Shown: piece by piece, positions 19,846 through 28,778 of the stretch
Layout: every line of letters starts with the position of its first letter
Numbering within the stretch: position 1 is the stretch's first letter
DNA from: Acidimicrobiaceae bacterium
Lineage (GTDB): Bacteria; Actinomycetota; Acidimicrobiia; Acidimicrobiales; Aldehydirespiratoraceae
Length of the DNA: 64,000 bases
Direction: 5' to 3'
Assembly: GCA_009837445.1 (NCBI GenBank)
Contig: VXTM01000038.1
Location: forward strand, 90,247 to 154,246
Position numbers and translations under genes: made by a program
Notes under the pieces: generated by a model
Seen by the model: the letters and a program-made list of their open reading frames with translations, nothing else
Database searches by the model: none
What the model was told of the DNA's origin: nothing

Positions 19846-20807
19846 CGGCTCAGCGCCAATCGCCGGTAGCGCCACCACACCACACTCGTCCCGAGTGCGA
19901 CCCACGCGAGGTTGGCCGCCACCACGAACCGGGTGGACAGCAGGCCCCGGCTGGCGCCAGGCAAGAACTCGCCTTCTTCAGAGAGGTCCGGATCTCCGAG
20001 GGGATCCAACCCCTCAATGCCGTAGATGCGGTTCTTGAACTCGTCGGCGATGCCGCCGAGATCGAAGGCGTAGATCTGCTCGCTCAGCTCAGCGACCTCC
20101 ACCAGCGCAGCCGTGATGAACTGGCTGCCCCAAAGCAGCAGGATCACGCCCACCGAGGCGAATGCTCTGCGGTCGGTGAGGCTGGCCGCGGCCAGGCTGG
20201 CCGCCGTGAACGCCGCCGAAATGGCTGCGCCCGACGCAATGATCCGGACCAGAATCTTTAGCCACTCCACCAGCCCGTCGGGTCCGGAGCCCTCAATGGT
20301 GTAGGCCACCAGCAGGAACAGCACCGGGCCGATGGTGAGGACGGCCAATGTCAACGCCACCGAGAGCGCCTTGGAACTCAGGTAGCTCCAGCGCTCCAGC
20401 GGGGTCGACAGGTACAGCGACAGCATCCCGTTGCGGCGATCCGACACCAGGATGTCGGGCACGACGATGCCGCAGTAGAAGAACAATGCCGTGGTGATGA
20501 AGCCGTAATACTCGTGGTAGTCGGGCAGGATCTCGTCCTCGATCATGTCGACGTTGAGCACCACCGCCAGCCCGACGAAGACCACCGCGGGCACCAGCGC
20601 GATGACCACGGCCAGCCAGGGCAGGATCTTGTGTCGGGCCGGGCGGCCGAGGCCCAGGGTGTGGCGCACCGAGTAGCGGACCACCGAGCGGACAGAGCCC
20701 GGCAGCCCAGTGCGCGGGCCGTCGTATGACCGGTAGCCCTGGTCGATGATGCGAGCGGTGTCGGCGGTGTCGCCGGCGGATACCTCGGGAGCCACGGGGT
20801 CGCTCAT
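19842..20807 (-). CDS. ABC-2 type exporter permease
   Basis: 321-residue membrane protein with an N-terminal cytoplasmic stretch (IDQGYRSYDGPRTGL, a motif common in actinobacterial ABC-2 permeases). Hydrophobic segments lie near residues 65-85, 105-130, 150-175, 190-215, 220-240 and 290-310. VSDRRNGMLSLYLSTPLERW is the conserved loop. It is translationally coupled on both sides: the ATG overlaps the upstream ATPase stop, and its stop overlaps the next ATPase start. Confidence 0.78.
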   Translation of the reverse strand: MSDPVAPEVSAGDTADTARIIDQGYRSYDGPRTGLPGSVRSVVRYSVRHTLGLGRPARHKILPWLAVVIALVPAVVFVGLAVVLNVDMIEDEILPDYHEYYGFITTALFFYCGIVVPDILVSDRRNGMLSLYLSTPLERWSYLSSKALSVALTLAVLTIGPVLFLLVAYTIEGSGPDGLVEWLKILVRIIASGAAISAAFTAASLAAASLTDRRAFASVGVILLLWGSQFITAALVEVAELSEQIYAFDLGGIADEFKNRIYGIEGLDPLGDPDLSEEGEFLPGASRGLLSTRFVVAANLAWVALGTSVVWWRYRRLALSR

Positions 20808-21727
20808 CGGGGGGCGTCCTCGAACAGGTCCTCAAGCGTTCGGCGCCGGGTATCGAGCCGGCGGATGCGGGCGCCGGCGGCGGCAACCGCATCGCGGGAC
20901 CGGTCACAGAGCTCCTCGAATTCCGCGCCCTGCAGAGCCAGCGTGGCTTGGTGGCGGCGCACATCGAGACCGCCGGCTCGCAGTGCAGCCTCGACCGCGT
21001 CGACCGATCCAGCCGGTTCGGCCACGTCCACCAACTCAAGGGTGATCCCGTCGCCCGCTCCGACGAGTTCGCTCATGGGCCCGCAGGCCACGAGACGCCC
21101 CCCGTCGAGGGCCACCACGTTGTCGCAGACTCTCTCGACCTCCTCGAGCTGATGTGACGACAGCACGACGTTGATGGAGAAGTCCTTGCTGATCTGGCCG
21201 ATCAGGGTCAGCATCTCGCTGCGCTGCACGGGGTCGAGACCGTCGGTGGGCTCGTCGAGCAGCACCAGTTTGGGATCCGAGGCGATGGCCTGGGCCAGCT
21301 TCACCCTCTGGCGCTGGCCGGTCGACATGGTGCCCAGAGTCCGGAGGCGCTCCTCCCCGAGGCCGACGAGCCACAGCGTGTCGGAGGCCCGGTTGCGGGC
21401 CTCGCCGCGGGGCAATCCACGCACTTCAGCGAGGTGGCGGACGAAGTCGACGGCCCGCATCTCGTCGGGCAGCACGTTGCGCTCGGGCGCGAACCCCACC
21501 ATGGCCCGGAGCCGGTGGCCCGCCTTCTGCGGGTCGAAGCCCATCACCGTCACCGACCCCGATGTGGGGATACGCAGGCCGAGCATGGCGTTGAGCAGGG
21601 TGGTCTTGCCCGCGCCGTTGGCCCCGACGAGCCCGGTCACGCCGGGCTGCATCTGCAGGTCGAGAGCGTCGAGGGCGACGGTCGGGCCGAAACGCTGCGT
21701 CAGCGCCTGCGCTTCGACTATTGACAC
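20804..21727 (-). CDS. ABC exporter ATP-binding protein (first gene of exporter operon)
   Basis: 307-residue ABC ATPase: Walker A GANGAGKTT near residue 34, signature MSTGQRQRVKLA, Walker B LVLLDEPTDGLDP, switch LSSHQLEE. It heads a four-gene operon, ATPase-permease-ATPase-permease, all with ATGA-type overlaps. A duplicated ~30-bp stretch covers its start region; the inner copy supplies the GTG used here. Two different ATPases and two permeases suggest either a heteromeric exporter or two related exporters made together. Confidence 0.82.
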   Translation of the reverse strand: MSIVEAQALTQRFGPTVALDALDLQMQPGVTGLVGANGAGKTTLLNAMLGLRIPTSGSVTVMGFDPQKAGHRLRAMVGFAPERNVLPDEMRAVDFVRHLAEVRGLPRGEARNRASDTLWLVGLGEERLRTLGTMSTGQRQRVKLAQAIASDPKLVLLDEPTDGLDPVQRSEMLTLIGQISKDFSINVVLSSHQLEEVERVCDNVVALDGGRLVACGPMSELVGAGDGITLELVDVAEPAGSVDAVEAALRAGGLDVRRHQATLALQGAEFEELCDRSRDAVAAAGARIRRLDTRRRTLEDLFEDAPR

Positions 21728-21767
21728 TGCATCAGCCCCTGCGCTCCGACTATTGACACCGCGGCAG
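21706..21767. repeat. Imperfect tandem duplication of an ABC-gene start region
   Basis: Two copies (21706-21735 and 21738-21767) of a 30-bp unit at 32-bp period, matching at 26 of 30 positions. Both contain GACTATTGACA, the complement of the exporter gene's GTG start and next codons. The outer copy also has a GTG but runs into a stop after 13 codons. Confidence 0.75.
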
Positions 21768-21864
21768 CATAGGAGCCGCCAGGCGCGACACCGCTAGTTG
21801 ACCGCTGACCGGTCGCCGTCGGATTCACAATCCCATCGTGAGCCCAGCCGCCGCCTCACCAAAT

Positions 21865-21910
21865 GGGGGATGTCCCTGATCTTCCCCCGAGCGCCCGACA
21901 ATCATCGGGG
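21865..21910 (-). terminator. Overlapping hairpins downstream of the Rieske/ThDP fusion gene
   Basis: Two stems share bases. CCCCGA (21885-21890) pairs with TCGGGG (21905-21910), and GGGGGA (21865-21870) pairs with TCCCCC (21883-21888). They lie 19-64 nt past the stop of the minus-strand fusion gene. No U-tract follows. This is a plausible rho-independent-like end in a GC-rich genome. Confidence 0.45.
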
Positions 21911-21928
21911 CGGCTACAGCCCAGTCGA

Positions 21929-23947
21929 CTAGACGAGCAAGGGGTCGGTGAGGATCTCGACCAGGGCGGGGCCCTGGTGGTCGAAGGCTGCCTCGACGGC
22001 GTCGTCGAGCTGGTCGGCGGAGGTGACTCGGAAGCCGCGGGCGCCGCACAGTTCGGCGAAGGCCGCGAAATCGGGATTGTGAAGCGAGGTCTGCCACACG
22101 TCGAGTTCGGCGGCCCGCTGCTCCTTGGAGATCTTGCCCAGCTCGTTGTTGTTCAGCAGCACGTGGGTGATGTCCATGCTGTGCTTGGCCGCGGTGGTGA
22201 GCTCCATGGCGTACTGGCCAAACCCGCCGTCGCCCGACACCGACACCACCGCCCGGCCGGCGTGCTCACCGTCGCTCTGGGTGGCGGCCCAGCAGCCCAT
22301 GGCTGCGGGCAGCGCGAAACCGATGGAGCCGAGGTAGCCCGACATGAGCACGGTCTGTCCCCTGGTCTCGAAGTAGCGCCCGAAGGAGTAGGCGTGGTTG
22401 CCCACGTCGACCGGCACGATGGCGTCGGCCGGCACCAGCCGGCTTAGGGCGTCGAACACTGAGGCCGCGTTGAGGCCCTCTCCCCGGTCGTCGGCCCGCC
22501 GACGGGCCTTCTCGTCACGCCAGATGGCCCAGCGCTCGGCCACCTCTCCCCGCAGGTCCCGGCACCGGCGATCCGCTGGCATGGCCCCGGCCAGCGCCCG
22601 GGCGGCCACCCCCACCTCGGCCAGCACCGGCACGTCCACCGGGTGGAACCGGCCGAGGGCCATGGGATCGAAGTCCACCTGCACGGTCGGCTTGTAGTCG
22701 GCGATGCCGGTGTGGTTGGCGAACGACACCCCGAAGGTCATCAGCAGGTCGGCCTCGTTCATGAACCAACTGGCGATGGGCGTGCCCGAGCGGCCCAGCA
22801 CGCCGCAGGCCAGCGGATGGCGGTCCCCGATCAGTCCCTTGCCCTTGAACGTGGTGGCCACCGGCGCCCCGATCAGCTCAGCAAGGGCGACGATGTCGGC
22901 CATGGAGCCACGGGCGCCGTGACCGACGATGATCAGCGGCCGGGCCGCTCCGGCCACCGCATCGACCGCCGCGGCCAGCGCCTCGGCCGGAGGCTCGACG
23001 GCCCGCGAACCGGTTCGCCCCTGCGGAGAGCCCGGTGAGCCGGGCGCGCCGGAGGGAGCGGGCAGGACCTGCACCTCGTCGGGCAGCACCAGGTGGCCCA
23101 CGTCCCGCTCGACCAAGGCCGTCTTGCAGGCCAGGGTCATCAACTCGGCGTAGTTGGAGCCGGACTGCACCGTCGCCGAATAACGGGCCACATCCGCGAA
23201 GGCGGCCGACAGGTCGGTGTCCTGGAAGGCGCCCCGCCCCCTCACCGCGGAGGGCACCTGGCCGGACAGAGCTAGCACCGGGGCACGGTCCATCTTGGCG
23301 TCGTAGAGGCCGGTGAGCAGGTTGGTGGAGCCGGGCCCGGCGATAGCGAAGCAGGCGGCCAGACCGCCGGTGAGCTTGCCGTAGGCGCAGGCCGCGAACG
23401 AGGCCGCCCCCTCGTGACGGATGCCGATATAGGTGAGGTCGCCGCGGGCCTCGGCGGCCCGCACGGCGTCGGCGAAGCCGAGGTTGGAGTGCCCGACCAT
23501 GCCGAAGACGTGGGTGACGCCCCATGCCACCATGGTCTCCACCAGCACGTCGGAGACGGTGCGTTCCCGGGGTTGCTCAACCGGCAGGGCCGCGTACACG
23601 CCGTCGGCGCGCACCTCGGTGCGGTACGCCGCCGGCGCGTCGTCGAAGGGTGGCGGCGGCCGGCCGTTCTTGGGTGAGTAGTCATAGCCGTGCCACGGGC
23701 AGCGCAGCCAGCCGCTCTCGATCGACCCCTCCCCCAGCGGGCCGCCCTGGTGGGGGCAGGCGTTGTCGAGACAGCCGTAGCCGCCCTCGGCCGTGCGGGT
23801 GACGCACAGGCTCTCGTGGCCGACGGTCACCGTCATGACCCGGTCCTCGCCGAGTTCGCCGGCATCGATCAGCTTGTGCCAAGAGAACTCACCGTCGGGC
23901 AGCGCCGGCTCGGCAACGCTCGGCGCAGTGTCGTCAGTGGGGGGCAA
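21929..23947 (-). CDS. Fusion protein: N-terminal Rieske [2Fe-2S] domain + thiamine-diphosphate (acetolactate synthase/pyruvate oxidase-like) enzyme
   Basis: 672-residue two-part protein. Residues about 20-125 form a Rieske ferredoxin domain with complete cluster ligands: CPHQG near residue 64 and CPWHG near residue 84. From about residue 130 a full ThDP enzyme of the POX/ALS family follows. It has the N-terminal Pyr domain with the activating Glu in IRHEGAASFAA, a central domain with TFKGKGLIGDRHPL, and the C-terminal PP domain with GDGGFGQYAMELTTA and LLNNNELGK. The usual ThDP family length is about 550, so the Rieske part is an addition, not a replacement. The Rieske cluster could deliver or take electrons in an oxidative decarboxylation; this is inference. 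It is transcribed away from the VOC gene at 24106. Substrate unknown. Confidence 0.85.
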   Translation of the reverse strand: MPPTDDTAPSVAEPALPDGEFSWHKLIDAGELGEDRVMTVTVGHESLCVTRTAEGGYGCLDNACPHQGGPLGEGSIESGWLRCPWHGYDYSPKNGRPPPPFDDAPAAYRTEVRADGVYAALPVEQPRERTVSDVLVETMVAWGVTHVFGMVGHSNLGFADAVRAAEARGDLTYIGIRHEGAASFAACAYGKLTGGLAACFAIAGPGSTNLLTGLYDAKMDRAPVLALSGQVPSAVRGRGAFQDTDLSAAFADVARYSATVQSGSNYAELMTLACKTALVERDVGHLVLPDEVQVLPAPSGAPGSPGSPQGRTGSRAVEPPAEALAAAVDAVAGAARPLIIVGHGARGSMADIVALAELIGAPVATTFKGKGLIGDRHPLACGVLGRSGTPIASWFMNEADLLMTFGVSFANHTGIADYKPTVQVDFDPMALGRFHPVDVPVLAEVGVAARALAGAMPADRRCRDLRGEVAERWAIWRDEKARRRADDRGEGLNAASVFDALSRLVPADAIVPVDVGNHAYSFGRYFETRGQTVLMSGYLGSIGFALPAAMGCWAATQSDGEHAGRAVVSVSGDGGFGQYAMELTTAAKHSMDITHVLLNNNELGKISKEQRAAELDVWQTSLHNPDFAAFAELCGARGFRVTSADQLDDAVEAAFDHQGPALVEILTDPLLV

Positions 23948-24105
23948 GGCAGTCGCTCCTGGCTCGGTTGACGTTCCAAACCTACATTGGCCGAAGGCTC
24001 GGTCTGATTGCTCCCAATCTCCGCTCTGCGTTCTCTCCGCGGCCGCTCGCCACCTATCGTTGCTCCGATTCTCGGACCGTGAACGCGATCAACCCGGAGA
24101 AGCCC

Positions 24106-24978
24106 ATGACCGTGCCGACCTACCAGCTTCACCATCTGTGCATCTTCGAGAAGCAGCCCCGCGACGCCATGTGGAACTGGCTGCGCTGGTACCACGCCAT
24201 ACCGGCCTATTACTGGGAGGGGATCCCCGACCTGCACCACACCGGCGAGGGGGGCGTGGACTACACCTTCCTGGCCTGCGGCGCCCCCTTCCAGATGCAG
24301 CTGGAGTCGCCGCCCTACCAGTTCGAGTACGAGCGCAACTGGTTCGCCGAGCACGACTCGGGCATCAACCACATCTGCTGGATCGTGCCCAGCGCCTACG
24401 ACACCGTCGACCACCTCCAGTCCAACGGAGCCACTGTGGCCATGCCCTACGAGGAGTTCGGCGACACCTACCACGGCTTCGTGGCCATCGATCCCGAGGG
24501 TCGCTGGGTGGAGATCATGTCGTACCCCGGCGAGTTCAAGACCCCCGACGTGGAGTTCCGCCCGGTGGGGCATCCCGGCCTGCAGACCCTGGGCGTGGTG
24601 CAGCTGTGCCGGGATCTCGACAGCCAGGTCGAGTGGTACACCGAGGTGCTGGGCCAGCGGATCATCCTCGACGCCCGCAGCGACAACGACGGGCTCGTGT
24701 ACCTGGCCGACCACACCTATGAGGGCCGTCAGTGCGTGAGTGTGCTGGCCACCCCCAGCACCGAGGCCGAGCACGCCCTGATGGAACGTCACGGGCCGGT
24801 GATCTCCACCATCCTGTACCAGGCCGGTGACGTGGACGCGGCCTGGCGCGACGCGGTGGCCGCCGGCTTCGGAGAGGTGGCCGCCCCTGTGCACGACGAC
24901 CGCATCGGGGCCCGCACCGGGTACCTGCGCGAGCCCAGCGGAAACCTCGTCCAGGTGCGCGAGCGTCTGGCTGCCTAG
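24106..24978 (+). CDS. Two-domain VOC (glyoxalase/extradiol dioxygenase fold) protein
   Basis: 290-residue protein with two VOC modules, about residues 1-145 and 155-290. The start ATG gives MTVPTYQLHHLCIFEKQP and is preceded by GGAGA; an upstream in-frame stretch has no family resemblance. Likely metal residues are in HHLC, in INHICW, and in the WVEIMS strand. The second module has LGVVQLCRDLDSQVEWYTEVLG and ends in YLREPSGNLVQVRE. It could be an extradiol ring-cleavage enzyme or an isomerase. The next VOC gene begins at the base after its stop. Confidence 0.78.
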   Translation: MTVPTYQLHHLCIFEKQPRDAMWNWLRWYHAIPAYYWEGIPDLHHTGEGGVDYTFLACGAPFQMQLESPPYQFEYERNWFAEHDSGINHICWIVPSAYDTVDHLQSNGATVAMPYEEFGDTYHGFVAIDPEGRWVEIMSYPGEFKTPDVEFRPVGHPGLQTLGVVQLCRDLDSQVEWYTEVLGQRIILDARSDNDGLVYLADHTYEGRQCVSVLATPSTEAEHALMERHGPVISTILYQAGDVDAAWRDAVAAGFGEVAAPVHDDRIGARTGYLREPSGNLVQVRERLAA

Positions 24979-25446
24979 GTGCGAATACGAGGGATCCACC
25001 ACGCGGGGCTGGTGGTCCGCGACCTCGACGCCGCGGTCGCCTTCTACGGGGCGCTGCTCGACATGGAGATCATCGGGCGGGACCGGTGGCGAGCCCCCGA
25101 CCCCGGCGCTGACAGCGCGGTGGGGCTGGTCGGGTCCTCCGCCGACGGCGTGATGATGCGGGGATCGAGCAGCTACCTGGAGCTGTGGCAGTACCACGCC
25201 CCGACCCGGGTCGGCGACGACCCCGCTGTTCGGGGCGCCCACGAGCTGGGGCTGCGCCACCTCGCCATCGAGGTCGACGACGTGCACGCCGCCCTCGACC
25301 GGCTCGTCGAGTTGGGCGGCACCCGCATGGGCGATCCACTCCGCTTCGATCACGGCGGCGACGCCGTCTACTGCCGCGACCCTTTCGGCACCATCATCGA
25401 GTTCATGTCAGTCGTGGGTACCCAGGACTCGCTCGACCACCTGTAA
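24979..25446 (+). CDS. VOC family protein (glyoxalase/epimerase-like)
   Basis: 155-residue single VOC module. Metal-site strands are visible: IHHAGLVVRDLDAAVAFYGALLDM near the start, LRHLAIEVDDVHAA in the middle and DPFGTIIEFM at the end (His, His, Glu pattern). The GTG start directly abuts the preceding stop, so it is translated from the same message as the two-domain VOC protein. Methylmalonyl-CoA epimerase and lactoylglutathione lyase relatives share this fold; the specific reaction is not assignable. Confidence 0.78.
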   Translation: MRIRGIHHAGLVVRDLDAAVAFYGALLDMEIIGRDRWRAPDPGADSAVGLVGSSADGVMMRGSSSYLELWQYHAPTRVGDDPAVRGAHELGLRHLAIEVDDVHAALDRLVELGGTRMGDPLRFDHGGDAVYCRDPFGTIIEFMSVVGTQDSLDHL

Positions 25447-25458
25447 CCCCGGACGCTG

Positions 25459-26529
25459 TCACCCTTCCAGGAGGGGCATCACCTCGACCGCGAAGCGTTC
25501 CACCAGGTCAGCCTGCGCGGCCACACAGGAAGGCTCCCAGGAGCGGAGCATCCCGTGGGGCCACACGACCACCTCCGCGATGCCTAGCTCCGACACTCCG
25601 GCGAGGATCTGCTCAGCGACCTGCTCGGGAGTTCCCACGCAGTGGAACTCGGTGACGTCATAGAAATCCTCGAATGTGTAGACGGCGGGCACATCGTCGG
25701 GCCACTGCGGGTGCAGGATGTCGCGCCAGTACTGACCGACAGCGTCCATCACCTGCCGGGTGCGGGCGTCGGCAGTCGCCAGCAGCCGGCGCTTGGCCTC
25801 CGTCGGCTCGACCGCGGTGTCAGTGAGGGTCACGCCCACCAGCCGGTTGCTGAGCAGCGACATCGGATCGCGGCCGATGTCCTCGCAGGCCCGCTGGACC
25901 CGCTCGATCTGCGACCTGACCATGGCTGCCGGCGCCAGATGCGGGGCGACGGAGAAGCCGTCGGCCCATCTCGCGATCACCGAAGGCATCCGACGCTTAC
26001 CCCAGGCCAGCGGGATCCACAGGGGGATGGGCGTCTCCGGCTTCGGCTCGCAAACACCGTCAGTGATGTCGTAGAAGGAGCCGTGGTACGTGGTGCGAGG
26101 CTGGGTCCACAGGCTGCGCATGATCGTCATCTCCTCGACCATCTGGTCGATGCGCTGTCCGGGCTCCAGCAAAGGCTGGCCCATCAGCTCGTACATCTGG
26201 GGCTCGTCGCCCGCTCCCATCGTCAGTTCCACCCGACCGCCGCTTATGCGGTCGGCGGTGGCGATCTGGCGAGCCAGGATGGCCGGGTGGCGCCGTCCGG
26301 GCGGCGTGGCCAGCGTGCCGAGGGCGATGCGGTCGGTCGCCTCGGCCAGGGCCGGGATGGCCGCCCACGGCTCCAGCAGCGGCGTCTCGTGGGGAGCGCC
26401 AGCCCATCCGGCGGTGTTGTCCATCAGCCACGCTGCCCGGTACCCCAGGCGCTCGGCAGCCACGGCCAGCGACCGGGTCTGATCCCAGTCGCCGCCTGCG
26501 GTCGACAGATACAGCGAGCAACTCGTCAT
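25459..26529 (-). CDS. LLM class flavin-dependent oxidoreductase
   Basis: 356-residue luciferase-like monooxygenase, start ATG 26529 (MTSCSLYLSTAGGDW). Typical barrel strands: AAWLMDNTAGW, IALGTLATPPGRRHPAILARQ, GRVELTMGAGDEPQMYELMG and IPLWIPLAWGKRRMP. It ends convergently 12 bp from the VOC gene and is divergent from the Ldh2 gene (49 bp between start codons), so the two may share a control region. Substrate and flavin (FMN versus F420) unknown. Confidence 0.83.
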   Translation of the reverse strand: MTSCSLYLSTAGGDWDQTRSLAVAAERLGYRAAWLMDNTAGWAGAPHETPLLEPWAAIPALAEATDRIALGTLATPPGRRHPAILARQIATADRISGGRVELTMGAGDEPQMYELMGQPLLEPGQRIDQMVEEMTIMRSLWTQPRTTYHGSFYDITDGVCEPKPETPIPLWIPLAWGKRRMPSVIARWADGFSVAPHLAPAAMVRSQIERVQRACEDIGRDPMSLLSNRLVGVTLTDTAVEPTEAKRRLLATADARTRQVMDAVGQYWRDILHPQWPDDVPAVYTFEDFYDVTEFHCVGTPEQVAEQILAGVSELGIAEVVVWPHGMLRSWEPSCVAAQADLVERFAVEVMPLLEG

Positions 26530-26578
26530 GGAGCCGGTTTCTACAGTAGAGAGACGGGCCGCGACGAAGGGAGCCTCC

Positions 26579-27721
26579 ATGAACGAGCCCGATCCCACCC
26601 GGGGCGGGGCGATGCTGCTCGAGGACCCGGACTTCCTGGAGCACTGCTACCGCCGGGTTCTGAGCGAGCTGGGGTTCTCGGCCGAGCACGCCGAGGTGGT
26701 GGCCCGCTGCGTGTCCGACGGTGACCGCAACGGGAAGCTCACCCAGGGAATGGGCGTGTTCGAAATCCCGGTGCTGCTGGCCCGAACCGGCACCATGGAC
26801 GTGACCGCGGTCCCCGAAGTGGTGGACGAAGGACCGGCCTGGCTGGTGATCGACGCCCGCCGGTCCTCCGGCCAGTGGGCGATCACCGTGGCCACCGAGG
26901 CAGCCATCGCCAAGGCTCGGGAGCACGCCATCGCCATCGCCTTCGTGCGGGACTTCAACGACGCCGGCGCCTTCGGCACCTACGTCCGGATGGCGGCCCG
27001 GGAGGGCATGATGGCCATGGCCACCAACAACAGCCTGCCGCTGGTCTCGCCGTGGGGCGGGATGGAGAACGTGCTGTCGGGTGCGCCGTTCGCGGCCGCG
27101 TCGCCCGGCGGTGAGCACCCGCCCATCGTCAGCGACATCCAGGCCATCGAGGTCCACGACGGCGACTTGAGCGAGGCGTACTTCCAGGGCAAGAGGCTGC
27201 CGGGACCGTTCCTGGTCGATCCTGACACCGGCGAGCTCACCGACGACCCAGCCCCTTACTTCAAGCAGATGGAGGACTACGGCCGGATATCGGACTGCGA
27301 GGCACCATCGGTATTCGGCTCGCCCCGCCTGTACGCCTTCAACCTGTTCACCGAGATGCTGGCCGGGATCATCAACCCCGGCGCCCGTCTCAGCCCCGAG
27401 ATCGCGGGACCCCCGTCCTACTGGCTGGAGCCCCGGGACGAGGCCCTCACCGGCGGCGCCTGCGTTATCGTCATCGACCCGTCCCACTGGATGCCGGCCG
27501 ATGAGGCCGGCCGCAAGTCGGACCGGCTGGTCGAGGCGGTGAAGGGGGCCAAGCGGCGCCCCGGAGTCGAAGAGATCTTCCTGCCCGGCGAGCGGGGCTG
27601 GCGAGCCATGGACTCCGACGGCCCGGTGGAGATCCTGCCGGCCCACTGGGAGTCGTTCGTGCAGATAGTCGAGAGCGTCGACTTGGACATCGACCGCCTC
27701 CGAGCCGAGTTCGCGGACTAG
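26579..27721 (+). CDS. Malate/L-lactate dehydrogenase (Ldh2) family oxidoreductase, catalytic His replaced
   Basis: 380-residue member of the Ldh2/MDG NAD(P)-dependent 2-hydroxyacid or imine reductase family, start ATG behind GAAGGGAG. The family body is clear: FVRDFNDAGAFGTYVRMAAREGMMAM, NNSLPLVSPWGG, then FNLFTEMLAGII and GEID-like FLPGERGW. The N-terminal motif that normally reads R-G-x-x-S-H-G is DRNGKLTQGMG here, so the conserved His is Gln56. It may reduce an imine or an atypical hydroxyacid, or be altered in mechanism. Next gene is a two-domain VOC protein (27 bp). Confidence 0.78.
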   Translation: MNEPDPTRGGAMLLEDPDFLEHCYRRVLSELGFSAEHAEVVARCVSDGDRNGKLTQGMGVFEIPVLLARTGTMDVTAVPEVVDEGPAWLVIDARRSSGQWAITVATEAAIAKAREHAIAIAFVRDFNDAGAFGTYVRMAAREGMMAMATNNSLPLVSPWGGMENVLSGAPFAAASPGGEHPPIVSDIQAIEVHDGDLSEAYFQGKRLPGPFLVDPDTGELTDDPAPYFKQMEDYGRISDCEAPSVFGSPRLYAFNLFTEMLAGIINPGARLSPEIAGPPSYWLEPRDEALTGGACVIVIDPSHWMPADEAGRKSDRLVEAVKGAKRRPGVEEIFLPGERGWRAMDSDGPVEILPAHWESFVQIVESVDLDIDRLRAEFAD

Positions 27722-27748
27722 GGCTGCAGCCGCTATGAAGGTCAGGTG

Positions 27749-28741
27749 ATGGACTTCCGCTTCGACCACGTCGGTTTCCTGACCCCCGACGTGGACTACG
27801 GCGTCGGCGTGTACCGGGCGCTTGGCTGCCAGCTGACCGAGCGGACCTACCGCCGAGGCAGCCACGACGTGGCCTACGGCGGAGCCGGAACCGACGTGCT
27901 GCTCGAGTTCCAGGGCCCGCCGCTGCTGCCCGAGTCCGAGGACTACCTGGCCCGCCAGCCGTGGAGCATCGAGCGGGTGGCGCTGGTTTGCGACGACGTG
28001 GAGGCGGCCTATGCCCGGCTCATGGAGGCGGGTGTGCCGTCGGCCTGGACCCCGGAGCCGTTCGTGGTCGACGGGGTGACGCTGGCGATTGCCGCCGGGG
28101 TGTGGTCTCCGGAGGGGCTGATGATCGATCTGGTCGAGCACCGCGACGTGGCCGTGCCCCGGCCGGTCCGGGGTCCCCGGGACGACCTGGCCCTGCACCA
28201 CGTGTGCTTCGTCACCCCGGATCTTGCCCGGGCCGAGGCCTTCTGGGTCGACCACTTCGGGCTGGTCAAGACCTACGACTTCACCGCACCGCTACCGGAC
28301 GGCCGCAGGCAGGGGTTCGTGATGCTGAGCGACCCGTTCTTCGACGCGGCCGGCCACGAGTTCAGCCTGGAGATCATCGGCGGCGCCTTCGACACCATCG
28401 ACGGACCGGTGTTCGAGCGGCGGGGCAGCTGCTACGACCACATCTGCTTCACCACCGGCGACGTGGCCGGGACTTGGCAGCGGGCCGTCGACCGGGGCGT
28501 GGAGCCGCTGAGCGAGCCGGCCTACTACCCCGAGTACGACAGCACCATCGCCTGGCTCTACGACGCCGACGGCACCCACATCGAGTTGATGAGCCCGGTG
28601 CCGGCCGATCTAATGGTCGACGCCCACCGCCTCGGCCGGTGCGCCAACGGTTGGGTGGACGACTGGCAGCGCAACCCGACCGTGCTCCCCCGCCGGGGAG
28701 ACACCGCTCTGCAGGTCCGCCGCGACCCCAGCAGCCGATGA
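27749..28741 (+). CDS. Two-domain VOC family protein
   Basis: 330-residue protein with two VOC modules, about residues 1-140 and 148-300. First module: FDHVGFLTPDVDYGVGVYRALG and VWSPEGLMIDLVEH. Second: LHHVCFVTPDLARAEAFWVDHFG, CYDHICFTTGDVAGT and DADGTHIELMSP, giving His-His-Glu type ligands. The start is ATG 27749; a GTG one codon earlier is possible. It lies between the Ldh2 gene and a zinc alcohol dehydrogenase on the same strand. Possible dioxygenase, lyase or isomerase. Confidence 0.78.
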   Translation: MDFRFDHVGFLTPDVDYGVGVYRALGCQLTERTYRRGSHDVAYGGAGTDVLLEFQGPPLLPESEDYLARQPWSIERVALVCDDVEAAYARLMEAGVPSAWTPEPFVVDGVTLAIAAGVWSPEGLMIDLVEHRDVAVPRPVRGPRDDLALHHVCFVTPDLARAEAFWVDHFGLVKTYDFTAPLPDGRRQGFVMLSDPFFDAAGHEFSLEIIGGAFDTIDGPVFERRGSCYDHICFTTGDVAGTWQRAVDRGVEPLSEPAYYPEYDSTIAWLYDADGTHIELMSPVPADLMVDAHRLGRCANGWVDDWQRNPTVLPRRGDTALQVRRDPSSR

Positions 28742-28778
28742 CCGCCCGCACGGCACAACCCGAAGGAGACCATCGCAC

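Noticed and set aside
23948..24105. TTGACG (23968-23973) as a -35 element for the VOC gene
   Set aside because: No -10-like hexamer lies at 16-19 bp spacing.
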